Source of the DNA: a virus
Reading direction: 5' to 3' (one strand)
IMG/VR virus record: IMGVR_UViG_3300036800_000538
Location: 1 to 23,851 of that record
Length of the DNA stretch: 23,851 bases
Shown here: positions 15,481-23,280 of the stretch, in pieces
Layout: each line of letters begins with the position of its first letter
Numbering within the stretch: position 1 is the first letter of the stretch
Translations under genes and position numbers: made by a program
The notes under the pieces: model-generated
Seen by the model: only the letters and a program-made list of their open reading frames with translations
Databases searched by the model: none
Told to the model about the DNA's origin: nothing

Positions 15481-15558
15481 AGTTGATTAAGTTAGATTAG
15501 GTTGATTGAGTTTACGCAACCTATTCAACTTAATCCAACCTAATCAACCCAATCAACT
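15481..15558 (+). repeat. GTTGATT/AATCAAC intercistronic hairpin leader, copy 2
   Basis: Arms 15481-15513 and 15526-15558 pair over about 28 positions with two mismatches, one G-U wobble and two single-base bulges; the loop is short. It lies between the tube-like gene stop (15471) and the portal ATG (15571). The words are the same as in copies 1 and 3. Confidence 0.85.
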
Positions 15559-15570
15559 AAATATTAACTA

Positions 15571-16854
15571 ATGAAGACCTATCTACCCCAAATAGAACGC
15601 CGCATTTTAGTACGCCCCAATCAAACTTTCGGCATCCTGAATTACGACCTCGACAATGCCTACCCGCAGCGTATGCTGGAACTGGCCGCCTCGTCGCCGA
15701 CAGCGAAGGACTGCTGGAGTAAGCGAGCCAAGTTTATCGGCGGCAATGGATTTGAGCAGCCCGATCTCGGTAAACAGGTGATCAACGGGAAGGGGCTTAC
15801 CCTTGCAAAATTGCTTAAAGCTGTTGCAACAGATAAGGCGCTTTTTACCGGCTTCGGGATACATGTCAACTACAATGCGAACTATAAAATAGTCTCGGCG
15901 AATTATGTCCGCTTCGAAGATATTCGGCTGGGCGATACAGACAGTCCCGCAACAGCGAATAAGTTCGCGCTGTATTCCGACTGGGGACGAAAAACCTGGA
16001 AAAACATTACCCGCAGCCGCATTGCATTCCTGGACAAATACAACCCAGATCTGGAAGCTATCAAGCAACAGGTGACCGCCGCAGGCGGATGGGATCAATA
16101 CAAAGGTCAGCTCTATTACTTCAATCCTGAAGTGGACGATTATCCGCTGATCGAAGCGGACAGCGTTTGGGAAGATTTTGAAACCGAAGCAGGGATCAAG
16201 ATATTCAATAACCGTGAAGTGGCAACCGGCTTTCTTCCTTCGACGATGCTTTTCATGCAATCACGGCGCGAAGAGGCCGACAACACCCGGCCGGATAGTG
16301 ACGAACAACATTATTATAACGTGCCATCGCAGCTGGAGCGCGACCTCGGAACCTTCCAGGGAACCAAGAGCGCACAGAAGATCATTGTGATCGAGTATGA
16401 TGATGAAAATTCTAAGCCCGAATTCAAGCCTTATTCCATCCAGAATAACGACAAGCTTTTCGAAACCACCGAACGTTCGGTTGAAGCGCGGATCATTAAA
16501 GGCTTTTCGATCCCGAAAGAGCTGATCAATTCCGAGAACTCATCCGGCCTCAGCAATGGCGGTGAAAAGAAGGAAGCCATCCGCGAATTCAATGACAACA
16601 CCGCTCCGGACCGCCTCGAACTTTCGGAAATCTTCGCTGAAATATTCAGCAACTTCTATAAGAACATTAATTCGTCCGGAAACTGGAGCATCACATCCGT
16701 TCCAACCGAAGTAGCCGATGATATCACCGGGATCAAAGCAGGCGGAAATATCAACCAACTGCTCCTATCTGATCTGTCTGCCACAAACAAGATCGCCGTC
16801 CTGGTGCACGCCTACGGCTTCAAACAAACCGAAGCTGAAGCGATGTGCGCGTAA
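15571..16854 (+). CDS. Portal protein
   Basis: A 427-residue portal protein, the dodecameric ring at the head vertex through which DNA passes and to which the terminase docks. Signs of the family: an N-terminal domain about residues 30-130 with 'SSPTAKDCWSKRAKFIGGNGF' and 'ATDKALFTGFGIHVNY', and a C-terminal half with 'FETTERSVEARIIKGFSIPKELINSENSSGLSNGGEKKEAIREFNDNT' (about 297-343). The latter is the typical 'f.ip..L.....SGLSNG.e...' segment, followed by a helical end. Length is usual for portals. It lies downstream of capsid genes rather than upstream, and before the adaptor gene. Confidence 0.82.
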   Translation: MKTYLPQIERRILVRPNQTFGILNYDLDNAYPQRMLELAASSPTAKDCWSKRAKFIGGNGFEQPDLGKQVINGKGLTLAKLLKAVATDKALFTGFGIHVNYNANYKIVSANYVRFEDIRLGDTDSPATANKFALYSDWGRKTWKNITRSRIAFLDKYNPDLEAIKQQVTAAGGWDQYKGQLYYFNPEVDDYPLIEADSVWEDFETEAGIKIFNNREVATGFLPSTMLFMQSRREEADNTRPDSDEQHYYNVPSQLERDLGTFQGTKSAQKIIVIEYDDENSKPEFKPYSIQNNDKLFETTERSVEARIIKGFSIPKELINSENSSGLSNGGEKKEAIREFNDNTAPDRLELSEIFAEIFSNFYKNINSSGNWSITSVPTEVADDITGIKAGGNINQLLLSDLSATNKIAVLVHAYGFKQTEAEAMCA

Positions 16855-16871
16855 GCGCAATTGATTGGGTT
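16847..16871 (+). repeat. Junction repeat at the portal gene end (copy 2)
   Basis: Matches 14772-14796 at 23 of 25 positions across the stop codon, including GCGCGTARGCGC and the start of the TTGATTGGGTT array. Confidence 0.8.
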
Positions 16872-16962
16872 AAGTGGTTGATTAAGTTTCAATCCATATA
16901 CAATTCAACTCAAGCCAACCTAATCAACTTATTCAACCTAATCCAACTCAATCAACTTAAAA
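16855..16962 (+). repeat. GTTGATT/AATCAAC intercistronic hairpin leader, copy 3
   Basis: Between the portal stop and ATG 16963. The purine-rich half (TTGATTGGGTT, GGTTGATTAAGTT) can pair with CAACCTAATCAACTTATTCAACC-type words ahead of the ATG; the best local pairing is 12 of 13. It shares words and layout with 14781-14886 and 15481-15558. Confidence 0.75.
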
Positions 16963-17583
16963 ATGAACGTTTACCTTATCGACCAGATCACATTCCAGAA
17001 TTACGAGGACCTGTCGCTCAATATCAAATCCGACCGGATCAAATTCTTCGTCAAAAAAGCGCAGGAGCTCGACCTGAAGCCATTCCTCGGGCATGCTTTA
17101 TATTATGACTTTATCCAATACTTCAACACCGACGGTACGCTGAAAGACGAAACGCCGCAGCCTTATAAGGATCTGCTCAACGGCTCTGAATACCTCGACC
17201 GTTACGGTCATGTCGTCCTGTATGAAGGTCTGTTGCCTATGCTGGTGTATTTCACCTTCGCGCGATTTATCGAAGCCGATGCCGTGTATTATACCGCGAC
17301 AGGCCCGGTGATCAAACACCACGACAATGCCGATCCGCTGACGCCGCAGGAAGTAGCCAAACTGGTGCAGCAACACCGCAGCGTAGCGAATGCCCACGCC
17401 AATGAGGTCGAAAAATTCCTCCGCGATAATAAGGCTGATCTCCCGCTCTGGAACTATAACCCGAAAAACCGGAGCAGCCGCCAGGCCGGGCCGCGCATCC
17501 GTAGCGTCGACAAAACCATTTTCAATTATCCCGGCGACGATTACGCGGGTAATTATTTACCGATCAATGAATTCTTAAACTAA
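16963..17583 (+). CDS. Head-tail adaptor-like protein (DUF6712-type)
   Basis: A 206-residue helical protein. The N-terminus 'LIDQITFQNYEDLSLNIKSDRIKFFVKKAQELDLKPFLGHALYYDFIQYF' matches what I know of the DUF6712 adaptor type in Bacteroidetes phages (..Y.dls.ni....i...i..AQ.lDl.p.LG...y..l..). The later part is helical with a Lys/Asn-rich stretch and ends 'GDDYAGNYLPINEFLN'. It immediately follows the portal, as connector proteins do. The fibre gene starts on its last stop base (TAATG), so the two are translationally coupled. Confidence 0.7.
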   Translation: MNVYLIDQITFQNYEDLSLNIKSDRIKFFVKKAQELDLKPFLGHALYYDFIQYFNTDGTLKDETPQPYKDLLNGSEYLDRYGHVVLYEGLLPMLVYFTFARFIEADAVYYTATGPVIKHHDNADPLTPQEVAKLVQQHRSVANAHANEVEKFLRDNKADLPLWNYNPKNRSSRQAGPRIRSVDKTIFNYPGDDYAGNYLPINEFLN

Positions 17584-18899
17584 TGCCGACAGATAAAAAA
17601 ATAAGCGAATTACCTGTAGCCTCTTCCATCAGAGCTGCCGACCTGTCGGTGCTGGTGAGCAACGGCACGGATTACCAGTTTGCCTTTTCCACGCTGCTTG
17701 GTTTTATTGGTTCGGGGTTGGATCTTGGTGCGCATATCTCTTTTGGAGGCACATTACCGCAGAATACTGTAGGAAAGGACGGTGACGTGTTCATCAATAC
17801 CTCAGCCGGTAATTTCGCGCAGAAAATTTCGGGTACCTGGACGGTGGTTTACACGCTTCCCTCCTCCGGTGGTTCAACCGATGGCACTGTTTTGTATGGT
17901 CTCGGTGCACCCGGAAGTGCGACTGGGAATGACAACGACACCTATATCAATACCGGCACTGGCATATTCTATAAAAGATCAGGCGGGACATGGTCGCAGG
18001 TATTTTCTATGCAGATCGGCCCTGCCGGGCCTGCCGGAACCAATGGCGCCGACGGAACCAACGGCGCCGACGGCAAAAGCGTCCTCAGCGGAACTACCGA
18101 CCCATCCAATCTATATACCGGCAACGACGGCGATTTTTATATCAACACCAGCACTTATACGCTCTTCGGACCAAAAGCTTCGGGCGTTTGGCCGGCGGGG
18201 ATGAGCCTGGTAGGCGCTGACGGTGCAGCAGGTCCCGCCGGACCGAAGGGGGACGCAGGTGACACCGGTCCGGCGGGAGTGGCGGGTGATACCGGTCCGG
18301 CGGGTGCGGTGGGGCCGGGTGTGGTACCAGGAGGCACAACCGGACAGCTCTTATCAAAACATAGCGGCAGCGACTACGATACCGGTTGGATCGATCCGCC
18401 GGTCACAGGCGCCGCTGCACCGGATGGCATCATTACCGGCCTGGCGTTATCCATCTCAGGCTTGAGCGTAAGCGTTACAGCCGGCCAATGGCGTATTGCA
18501 GGTACGGCTTATCATACGACATCAACCACCAGCCTGACATTAAGTGCCTCCGATCCGGTAGACGACCGCATCGACCTGATCTATGCCGACAACACAAACA
18601 CCATTGCCGTCGTAACGGGTACAGCCGCATCAAATCCGGTAAAACCATCATTACCTGCAAACTCCATTGAAGTCGGCTTTGCGCTGGTTACACCATCGGG
18701 AGCGACAACAACCGGCGCACCAGGAGCTGACTACGTAACACAAGCCGATTTCGCCGATACGGTGGGCGATAAAACGACCCTGGTAACCGACGACAAAAAC
18801 AACCTGGTGGCAGCCATCAACGAAGTCGCTGAAAATGTAGCTTCCTTGAGCCAGGACAATGTTATTCTGAAAATCTTCAAGAAAACGAACTATAGCTGA
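17583..18899 (+). CDS. Collagen-like tail fibre
   Basis: A 438-residue fibre. The N-terminus 'KKISELPVASSIRAADLSVLVSNGTDYQF' is the usual virion-attachment start of many phage fibres. Three copies of a 'G.DgD.yINT......k..G.W' repeat lie at about residues 57-92, 107-143 and 168-203. Gly-X-Y collagen-like runs (GPAGPAGTNGADG at 146-163; GADGAAGPAGPKGDAGDTGP and after, 211-248) likely form a triple helix. The distal part (about 275-438) includes 'GTTGQLLSKHSGSDYDTGWIDPP' and a C-terminal 'KNNLVAAINEVAENVASLSQD' trimerising coil. It overlaps the adaptor stop by one base and is first in the host-adhesion block. Confidence 0.82.
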   Translation: MPTDKKISELPVASSIRAADLSVLVSNGTDYQFAFSTLLGFIGSGLDLGAHISFGGTLPQNTVGKDGDVFINTSAGNFAQKISGTWTVVYTLPSSGGSTDGTVLYGLGAPGSATGNDNDTYINTGTGIFYKRSGGTWSQVFSMQIGPAGPAGTNGADGTNGADGKSVLSGTTDPSNLYTGNDGDFYINTSTYTLFGPKASGVWPAGMSLVGADGAAGPAGPKGDAGDTGPAGVAGDTGPAGAVGPGVVPGGTTGQLLSKHSGSDYDTGWIDPPVTGAAAPDGIITGLALSISGLSVSVTAGQWRIAGTAYHTTSTTSLTLSASDPVDDRIDLIYADNTNTIAVVTGTAASNPVKPSLPANSIEVGFALVTPSGATTTGAPGADYVTQADFADTVGDKTTLVTDDKNNLVAAINEVAENVASLSQDNVILKIFKKTNYS

Positions 18900-18967
18900 A
18901 AGCGGAAAGACCAAAGCAGAAAGCCAAAATTAGAAAGCTCAAAGCTTTAAGCCTTACGCTTTTAGCT
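18894..18967 (+). repeat. AAAGC/GCTTT intercistronic hairpin after the fibre gene
   Basis: Arms 18894-18916 and 18945-18967 pair at about 17 of 23 positions plus a wobble. The left arm includes the fibre stop codon. It contains AAAGCGGAAAGACCAAAGC (18899-18917), which is repeated exactly at 23281-23299. Downstream, CACCATTCACCATTCACTATTCACC (18979-19003, in short repeats of CACCATT) leads to ATG 19006. Confidence 0.7.
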
Positions 18968-19005
18968 CAACTCAATAATTCACCATTCACCATTCACTAT
19001 TCACC

Positions 19006-19440
19006 ATGTCAGATTATAACGAAATAGTAGCCTTCACCAAAGGCGTCGGCGTCCGGCCGGTATCCTTCACCAGCACCGACGGCACTACAGCCAAACAGGT
19101 GTACGCCCCGGCGGATCCGGCCAGCCGCATCAATTTTATGGCGATCTCATCCACCGCAGCAACACAGCATTACATATTGCTGCAACTGCACAACTCGGTA
19201 AGCGGTGACATAGCTCCGCTTGGCGTCATAACCGTTCCTTCAGGCGCTGGTACCAATGGCTCGGTGGCCATCGTATCCGGCCTAAACCGGGGCAATTTAC
19301 CCTGGCTGCAGATAGACAGCGACGGCAACCCCTTCATCGACCTGAACCTGAACATGAACCTGGAAATGGGATTGCTTTCGGCATTATCATCGGGCGAAAC
19401 AATCACAGTAACCACATCCGGCGGATCATACGCAGCATAG
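19006..19440 (+). CDS. Small virion protein of unknown role
   Basis: A 144-residue, beta-rich protein without signal peptide or membrane segment. Gly/Ser/Thr-rich strands such as 'GTTAKQVYAPADPASRINFMAISS', 'GVITVPSGAGTNGSVAIVSGLNRGNLPWLQIDSDGNPFIDLNLNMNLEMG' and a 'GETITVTTSGGSYAA' end suggest a compact virion or fibre-accessory protein. I do not recognise the family. It lies between the fibre and lectin genes, whose start follows by two bases, so it is co-expressed with the adhesion proteins. It could be a fibre-base or head-decoration protein. Confidence 0.5.
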   Translation: MSDYNEIVAFTKGVGVRPVSFTSTDGTTAKQVYAPADPASRINFMAISSTAATQHYILLQLHNSVSGDIAPLGVITVPSGAGTNGSVAIVSGLNRGNLPWLQIDSDGNPFIDLNLNMNLEMGLLSALSSGETITVTTSGGSYAA

Positions 19441-19442
19441 TT

Positions 19443-20225
19443 ATGGCATCGAGAAACGGATTAAACCCAAAGATCAGGGGTCCGAAAGGCGTAGGCTACG
19501 GCAGGGCCCTGCCCGCGCCGTTCAGCTTCGGCAACGGCCTCTGCCCCGATGGCAACGACGATTACCTGCTTATCCCCGGCCTCGTTGGCAAAACCTGGCC
19601 GATTGAGGGGACGATTGAGTTTTGGGGAGAGATTCAGAGTAGTCGGGCGCAACGTGAATTTTATGTATTATTCAATGATACAAGTCACATGGATATTACC
19701 GCTTTTGTCAGTCCGATTCCTGGCATAGAAAGTCCATCTCACGGAACCGTTGCGACGAAGCCTCCCGGTTCAATAAACTATGGAGAGAAACATCATTACG
19801 CATTTATGTGGAGCGCCTCAAATTTTTATGCATGGAGTGATGCAGTGACAAGTCAAATTACATCGACTGGATTGACATCTGCGATCAATCTTTACGCGAA
19901 TGCCGTTGCAATTTCCGCACAAACTGATGGTTCTTCTCCATCGAACACAAAACTTGATGAATTTCGAATTTATAACCGAGTTCTTTCCTTGAGCGAACTA
20001 ATATTGAACGATAATAGTGGGGTTGGTAATAATCCATCTACTACAGAAAATTTAGTTTGCTGGTACCAATTTGAAAAGTTTGAAAATTTGGATTTCTCGG
20101 TTTTACAGGATGGCAGTGATATTCGACAAGGTATAAGAGATATGTCCGGCAAGAACAATCATGCGCAACAATTTCATATGGACACCAATCCGTTGTCGAG
20201 TACTTATGCTTTAAAACCATTCTGA
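19443..20225 (+). CDS. LamG-type lectin, probable receptor-binding protein
   Basis: A 260-residue protein with a concanavalin A/LamG-like fold. The pattern is seen in 'NDDYLLIPGLVGKTWPIEGTIEFWGEI' (about 37-63), 'HHYAFMWSASNFYAWSDAV' and 'KLDEFRIYNRVLSLSELI' (about 176-194), followed by 'LVCWYQFEK' and 'IRDMSGKNNHAQQF', as in many LamG domains. The first 16 residues (ASRNGLNPKIRGPKGVGYG) look like an attachment segment. It would bind glycans on the host surface. GC content drops within the gene: by hand count 59% over 19441-19620 and 44% over 19621-19800. The binding part therefore seems to have been exchanged while the attachment part stayed. Confidence 0.68.
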   Translation: MASRNGLNPKIRGPKGVGYGRALPAPFSFGNGLCPDGNDDYLLIPGLVGKTWPIEGTIEFWGEIQSSRAQREFYVLFNDTSHMDITAFVSPIPGIESPSHGTVATKPPGSINYGEKHHYAFMWSASNFYAWSDAVTSQITSTGLTSAINLYANAVAISAQTDGSSPSNTKLDEFRIYNRVLSLSELILNDNSGVGNNPSTTENLVCWYQFEKFENLDFSVLQDGSDIRQGIRDMSGKNNHAQQFHMDTNPLSSTYALKPF

Positions 20226-20329
20226 TTTATGTTAACCAGTATTGCGGCGTGGGGTGTGAAAATTCTCTTACTAGCAATTTATTCTTACTTTTAGCGAAAT
20301 ACGGTTATTTGTTCTCACTGTGGGTGGAC

Positions 20330-20358
20330 TTGAGCAATTATCTCGTCACTTATATTTA
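20330..20358 (+). promoter_or_regulatory. Candidate promoter for the glycan-modification cassette
   Basis: TTG (20330-20332), then 18 nt, then TATATTTA (20351-20358), one mismatch from the -7 consensus TAnnTTTG. ATG 20363 lies only 4 nt beyond, which would make the message leaderless. Gap 20226-20362 otherwise holds AT-rich DNA with no ORF. Confidence 0.35.
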
Positions 20359-20362
20359 AAGC

Positions 20363-21106
20363 ATGAATTTTATCAAGCGCCTTATTCCAAACAATATAAA
20401 ACAAGAAGGCAAATATATTCTGTACGATTTATTAAAAATTCCCTATAATCGTCATGGATTACCCGTGGTGATCATGGAATGGCTGTCTGCTGATAAGCCG
20501 ATCACTTTTATCGATATTGGGGCATCAAAAGGCGACTTCGCAACATCAATAACCAAATCATATACCATTAAAAAAGGCATCCTTATCGAACCGCTGTCGT
20601 CAAGAATACAAGGGTTAAATGAAAGGTTTCCTAACAAAGCCATATTTGACATTCTCAACCTTGCCGTTTCCGACCAAAGTGGCGAAGCGGACTTCTACGA
20701 TGCAACCGAATGGAATGTTATGAGTTCTCTCCTGGAAATAAAACCCGAGTTTTACGAGGCACATGTGCTGACTTCCCCAGGAAAAAAAATTAAAGTACAA
20801 ACTGAAACATTGGACAACATTGTCGGGCAAAGAAAATTGGATCTTGTCGACCTGCTAAAGATTGATGTTCAAGGGGCAGAGCATTTAGTATTAGGATCGG
20901 CCGAAAATATGTTAAAAAAAACCAAACTTGTATACTCTGAAGTGTCATACAGGCCATTATACGAAGGCTCATCTACTTTCTTCGATATTTATAAATTACT
21001 TAATGAGCGCAACTTTAGATTTGTAGCCATCTCAACTGCCGGTAAAATGAATGGCGAAATTATTCAAGGCGATGCATTATTTGTCAATAATGGTCTCTGC
21101 CCTTAA
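20363..21106 (+). CDS. FkbM-family methyltransferase
   Basis: A 247-residue SAM-dependent methyltransferase (Methyltransf_21 type). SAM-binding motif I is 'FIDIGASKGDFATSI' (about 49-63). It is followed by 'GILIEPLSSRIQGLNERF' (acidic loop of motif II), 'NLAVSDQSGEADFYDA' and the characteristic FkbM segment 'LLKIDVQGAEHLVLGSAENML'. Family members O-methylate sugars and other small groups, often in surface polysaccharide loci. AT-rich codon use differs from the virion genes. It is followed by an acyltransferase gene, so both likely modify the host envelope glycan. No signal peptide; cytoplasmic. Confidence 0.85.
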   Translation: MNFIKRLIPNNIKQEGKYILYDLLKIPYNRHGLPVVIMEWLSADKPITFIDIGASKGDFATSITKSYTIKKGILIEPLSSRIQGLNERFPNKAIFDILNLAVSDQSGEADFYDATEWNVMSSLLEIKPEFYEAHVLTSPGKKIKVQTETLDNIVGQRKLDLVDLLKIDVQGAEHLVLGSAENMLKKTKLVYSEVSYRPLYEGSSTFFDIYKLLNERNFRFVAISTAGKMNGEIIQGDALFVNNGLCP

Positions 21107-21144
21107 AGCAAATTTATTATTGCCAAATAACGAACAGGAATTTA

Positions 21145-22260
21145 ATGCTTGTAACTGCTAAGCGCCCAAGATCGAAACGTGCGAGATTTCTTTTTACGGG
21201 GATAAATGAAGTTCCTACAGTCCTTCAAAAAAATCATTTCCCCACATTAGATGGCCTCAGATGCTTTTCAATTTTACTGGTGGTTTTTTATCATCTAGAG
21301 TTATCTCAAACCCCAATTTATGGCCTAGTATTTAATGGCGAACTTGGAGTAAATATCTTTTTCGTTTTAAGCGGCTTTTTGATCACAACTTTATGTATAA
21401 AAGAAAAATTAGTAACATCTACGCTAAATCTTGGCAAATTTTACTTGAGAAGGGTCTTGAGAATTCTACCTGTGGCCTACCTATTTTTATTAGTCGTTTT
21501 TATTCTAAATCTTTTTCTGAAGCTCCATCTTGATTATATCAATTTTTTAGGCGCTGCTTTGTTTATATACAACTTTGCATTCTTCAGGCATTACAAAAAT
21601 AGTTTTGCGATTGGTCATTACTGGTCATTAGCAACGGAAGAGCAATTCTACATACTTTTTCCTGCGATACTTAAAAAGAATTATGTAGCCTTCTTAGTTT
21701 GTATTCTCACAATTTCGATCCTTGTTCCTGTATTTATTTACGTCCAATATTATATATCGCCTTTAAATAGAACAGTTTTGCTTTTTACAACGCATTATCT
21801 AATCAAATTTAATGGGATTGCTTGTGGCTGTCTGTATTCGATATTGGTCTTTAAAGGATATTTCGACAAAATTGGAACTCTTAGGTATCGTCTAGTTATT
21901 AATCTTATAATCATTCTATTGCTCTTTTTCCTGGATTTTCGAGCAGCCTTTGATATTGATCATATCGCCACTAACACTATAATTTCGTTGCTTACCGGTC
22001 TTTTCATAGCAATGAACATTTATAGTAGTAATGATATTGTTTATAAACTGCTAAACAGTAAAATTGCAATTAAGATCGGCGTATTATCTTATAGTATATA
22101 TATATGGCAACAGATATTCACATTACCGATTCTGCCAAAACCATTAAGCTTATTCCCTTACAACCTTTTGTTTTTAGCAATCGTCAGCTATCTATCTTAT
22201 CACTTTTATGAAAGATATTTTATAAATCTCAAAAAGCGGTTTCAGCGGATAAAAAACTGA
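21145..22260 (+). CDS. Membrane acyltransferase (OafA/acyltransferase 3 family)
   Basis: A 371-residue integral membrane acyltransferase of the type that acetylates O-antigen or capsule sugars. Key motifs: 'FPTLDGLRCFSILLVVFYHLE' (catalytic-type His after the first TM), 'GVNIFFVLSGFLITTL', 'KFYLRRVLRILPVAYLFLLV' (the R.lRi.P motif) and 'IGHYWSLATEEQFYILFPAIL'. About ten hydrophobic segments follow in the usual order. The N-terminal basic stretch (about 30 residues before FPTLDG) is an extension. Hand-counted GC is about 28% over 21481-21600, far below the virion genes. Prophage-borne OafA-like genes are known seroconversion factors; here its role in blocking rival phage or changing adsorption is inferred. 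Confidence 0.88.
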   Translation: MLVTAKRPRSKRARFLFTGINEVPTVLQKNHFPTLDGLRCFSILLVVFYHLELSQTPIYGLVFNGELGVNIFFVLSGFLITTLCIKEKLVTSTLNLGKFYLRRVLRILPVAYLFLLVVFILNLFLKLHLDYINFLGAALFIYNFAFFRHYKNSFAIGHYWSLATEEQFYILFPAILKKNYVAFLVCILTISILVPVFIYVQYYISPLNRTVLLFTTHYLIKFNGIACGCLYSILVFKGYFDKIGTLRYRLVINLIIILLLFFLDFRAAFDIDHIATNTIISLLTGLFIAMNIYSSNDIVYKLLNSKIAIKIGVLSYSIYIWQQIFTLPILPKPLSLFPYNLLFLAIVSYLSYHFYERYFINLKKRFQRIKN

Positions 22261-22329
22261 TCCGTTTGAAGCTGCCCGTTTTGGCAGTAGTTCTCAATAA
22301 CCATTTTTAAATCTAAACCCTATCACATC

Positions 22330-22569
22330 ATGCAAAAACTTTCTCTATGGCAGCGCCTTTGCAGCGCTACGCCATTATTTTTCCAACGGGTGCAGCTGCT
22401 GGCGCTCGGCGTCGCCGGTCTGGGCGGCACATTAGCCACTATCCACGGCATACCATCATCGCTTACCGCGTCGATGATCTCGGCGGGCACAGCCGTTGCC
22501 GCCATCGCGCAATTCGCCGTCAAACAAATGAATTCTGATAATTCTTCTGAAAACAATGAAACTAAGTGA
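22330..22569 (+). CDS. Holin-like protein
   Basis: A 79-residue small membrane protein directly before the endolysin. Two hydrophobic segments, about residues 20-40 (VQLLALGVAGLGGTLATIHG) and 43-64 (SLTASMISAGTAVAAIAQFAV), are joined by a short turn. The N-terminus is basic (MQKLSLWQRL) and the C-terminus is charged (NSDNSSENNETK), as in class II holins. It overlaps the endolysin start by 14 bases. Together they would release the endolysin and time lysis. High GC returns here, marking the end of the AT-rich cassette. Confidence 0.7.
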   Translation: MQKLSLWQRLCSATPLFFQRVQLLALGVAGLGGTLATIHGIPSSLTASMISAGTAVAAIAQFAVKQMNSDNSSENNETK

Positions 22570-23035
22570 CCACGGCATTAATGCCATCAAAAACTTTGAA
22601 GGGCTAAGCCTGCCGGCCTATCGTGATGTGGCCGGCGTATGGACCATCGGCTACGGCTCAACCCGTTACCACGATGGCCACCCTGTAAAACCCGGCGACC
22701 GGCTGGCTAACGAACAACAGGCAAGCGCCCTGTTCAGCAATACGCTCGGCCAATATGAAGAAGCTGTGAACCAGTATGTAAAAGTGCCGCTCGCACAAAA
22801 CCAGTTCGATGCGCTGGTATCCTTCACCTACAACGTGGGCACAGGAGGTCTGAGAGAATCTACTCTGCTTAAAAAGCTGAATGAGAAAGATTATGCCGGC
22901 GCGGCCGACCAGTTCCTGGTTTGGAACAAGATCACCGATCCGAAAACCGGTGAAAAAGTAGCCTGCAAAACACTCGTCGACCGGCGCAATGAAGAACGCC
23001 AATTATTTCTTTCAAATTCATCCGCTATAGCATGA
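22556..23035 (+). CDS. Endolysin, GH24 (T4-type) lysozyme
   Basis: A 159-residue muramidase cleaving peptidoglycan glycan chains. The catalytic triad region is clear: Glu15 in NFEGL, Asp24 in YRDVAGVW and Thr30 in WTIGYGS, matching the E-D-T triad of T4 lysozyme. A 'FDALVSFTYNVGTGGLRESTLLKKLN' segment and 'LVDRRNEERQLFL' end are also typical. No signal sequence is seen, so release probably needs the holin. Downstream ATG 23032 overlaps its stop by four bases (ATGA). Confidence 0.95.
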   Translation: MKLSDHGINAIKNFEGLSLPAYRDVAGVWTIGYGSTRYHDGHPVKPGDRLANEQQASALFSNTLGQYEEAVNQYVKVPLAQNQFDALVSFTYNVGTGGLRESTLLKKLNEKDYAGAADQFLVWNKITDPKTGEKVACKTLVDRRNEERQLFLSNSSAIA

Positions 23036-23277
23036 CTGCCATCGAACATAGGGAACTCAAAGGTATCACCATCCGGAATCTCATCGTTACAATAGTCAGT
23101 ACTGCCAGCATCGTGGCCTCCGTCATGACGACGTACTTCCAATTGAAGAACGATATAAGAGACATACGCCTCGACCAGCAGACTCAGCACCGCATCGATG
23201 ACATCCGCCTCAAAGTCCTTGAAAACCAGGTGGCCGTCCTGCAGCGCCGGGTAGACGACATGCGCTCCCATAAATAG
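23032..23277 (+). CDS. Spanin/holin-accessory-like membrane protein
   Basis: An 81-residue protein with one membrane segment (about residues 14-36, IRNLIVTIVSTASIVASVMT) followed by a charged helix (KNDIRDIRLDQQTQHRIDDIRLKVLENQVAVLQRRVDDMRSHK) with coiled-coil heptads. That is the shape of an inner-membrane spanin (Rz-like) or of Bacteroidetes lysis accessory proteins. It is coupled to the endolysin by a four-base overlap. I see no nested outer-membrane spanin lipoprotein. Function is inferred from position and topology. Confidence 0.55.
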   Translation: MTAIEHRELKGITIRNLIVTIVSTASIVASVMTTYFQLKNDIRDIRLDQQTQHRIDDIRLKVLENQVAVLQRRVDDMRSHK

Positions 23278-23280
23278 CTT

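Noticed and set aside
15607-16260. Long antisense ORF of 217 codons within the portal gene
   Set aside because: It lies wholly opposite a well-supported portal gene, has a composition of a reverse frame, and shows no domain or leader. It is treated as a shadow.
17583-20225. Diversity-generating retroelement acting on the fibre or lectin
   Set aside because: No reverse transcriptase, no template repeat and no pair of near-identical repeats differing at A positions was seen in the window.
22272-22287. Intrinsic terminator after the acyltransferase gene
   Set aside because: A 5-bp CTGCC/GGCAG stem exists but is followed by TAGTTC with no T-run, so it is too weak to call.
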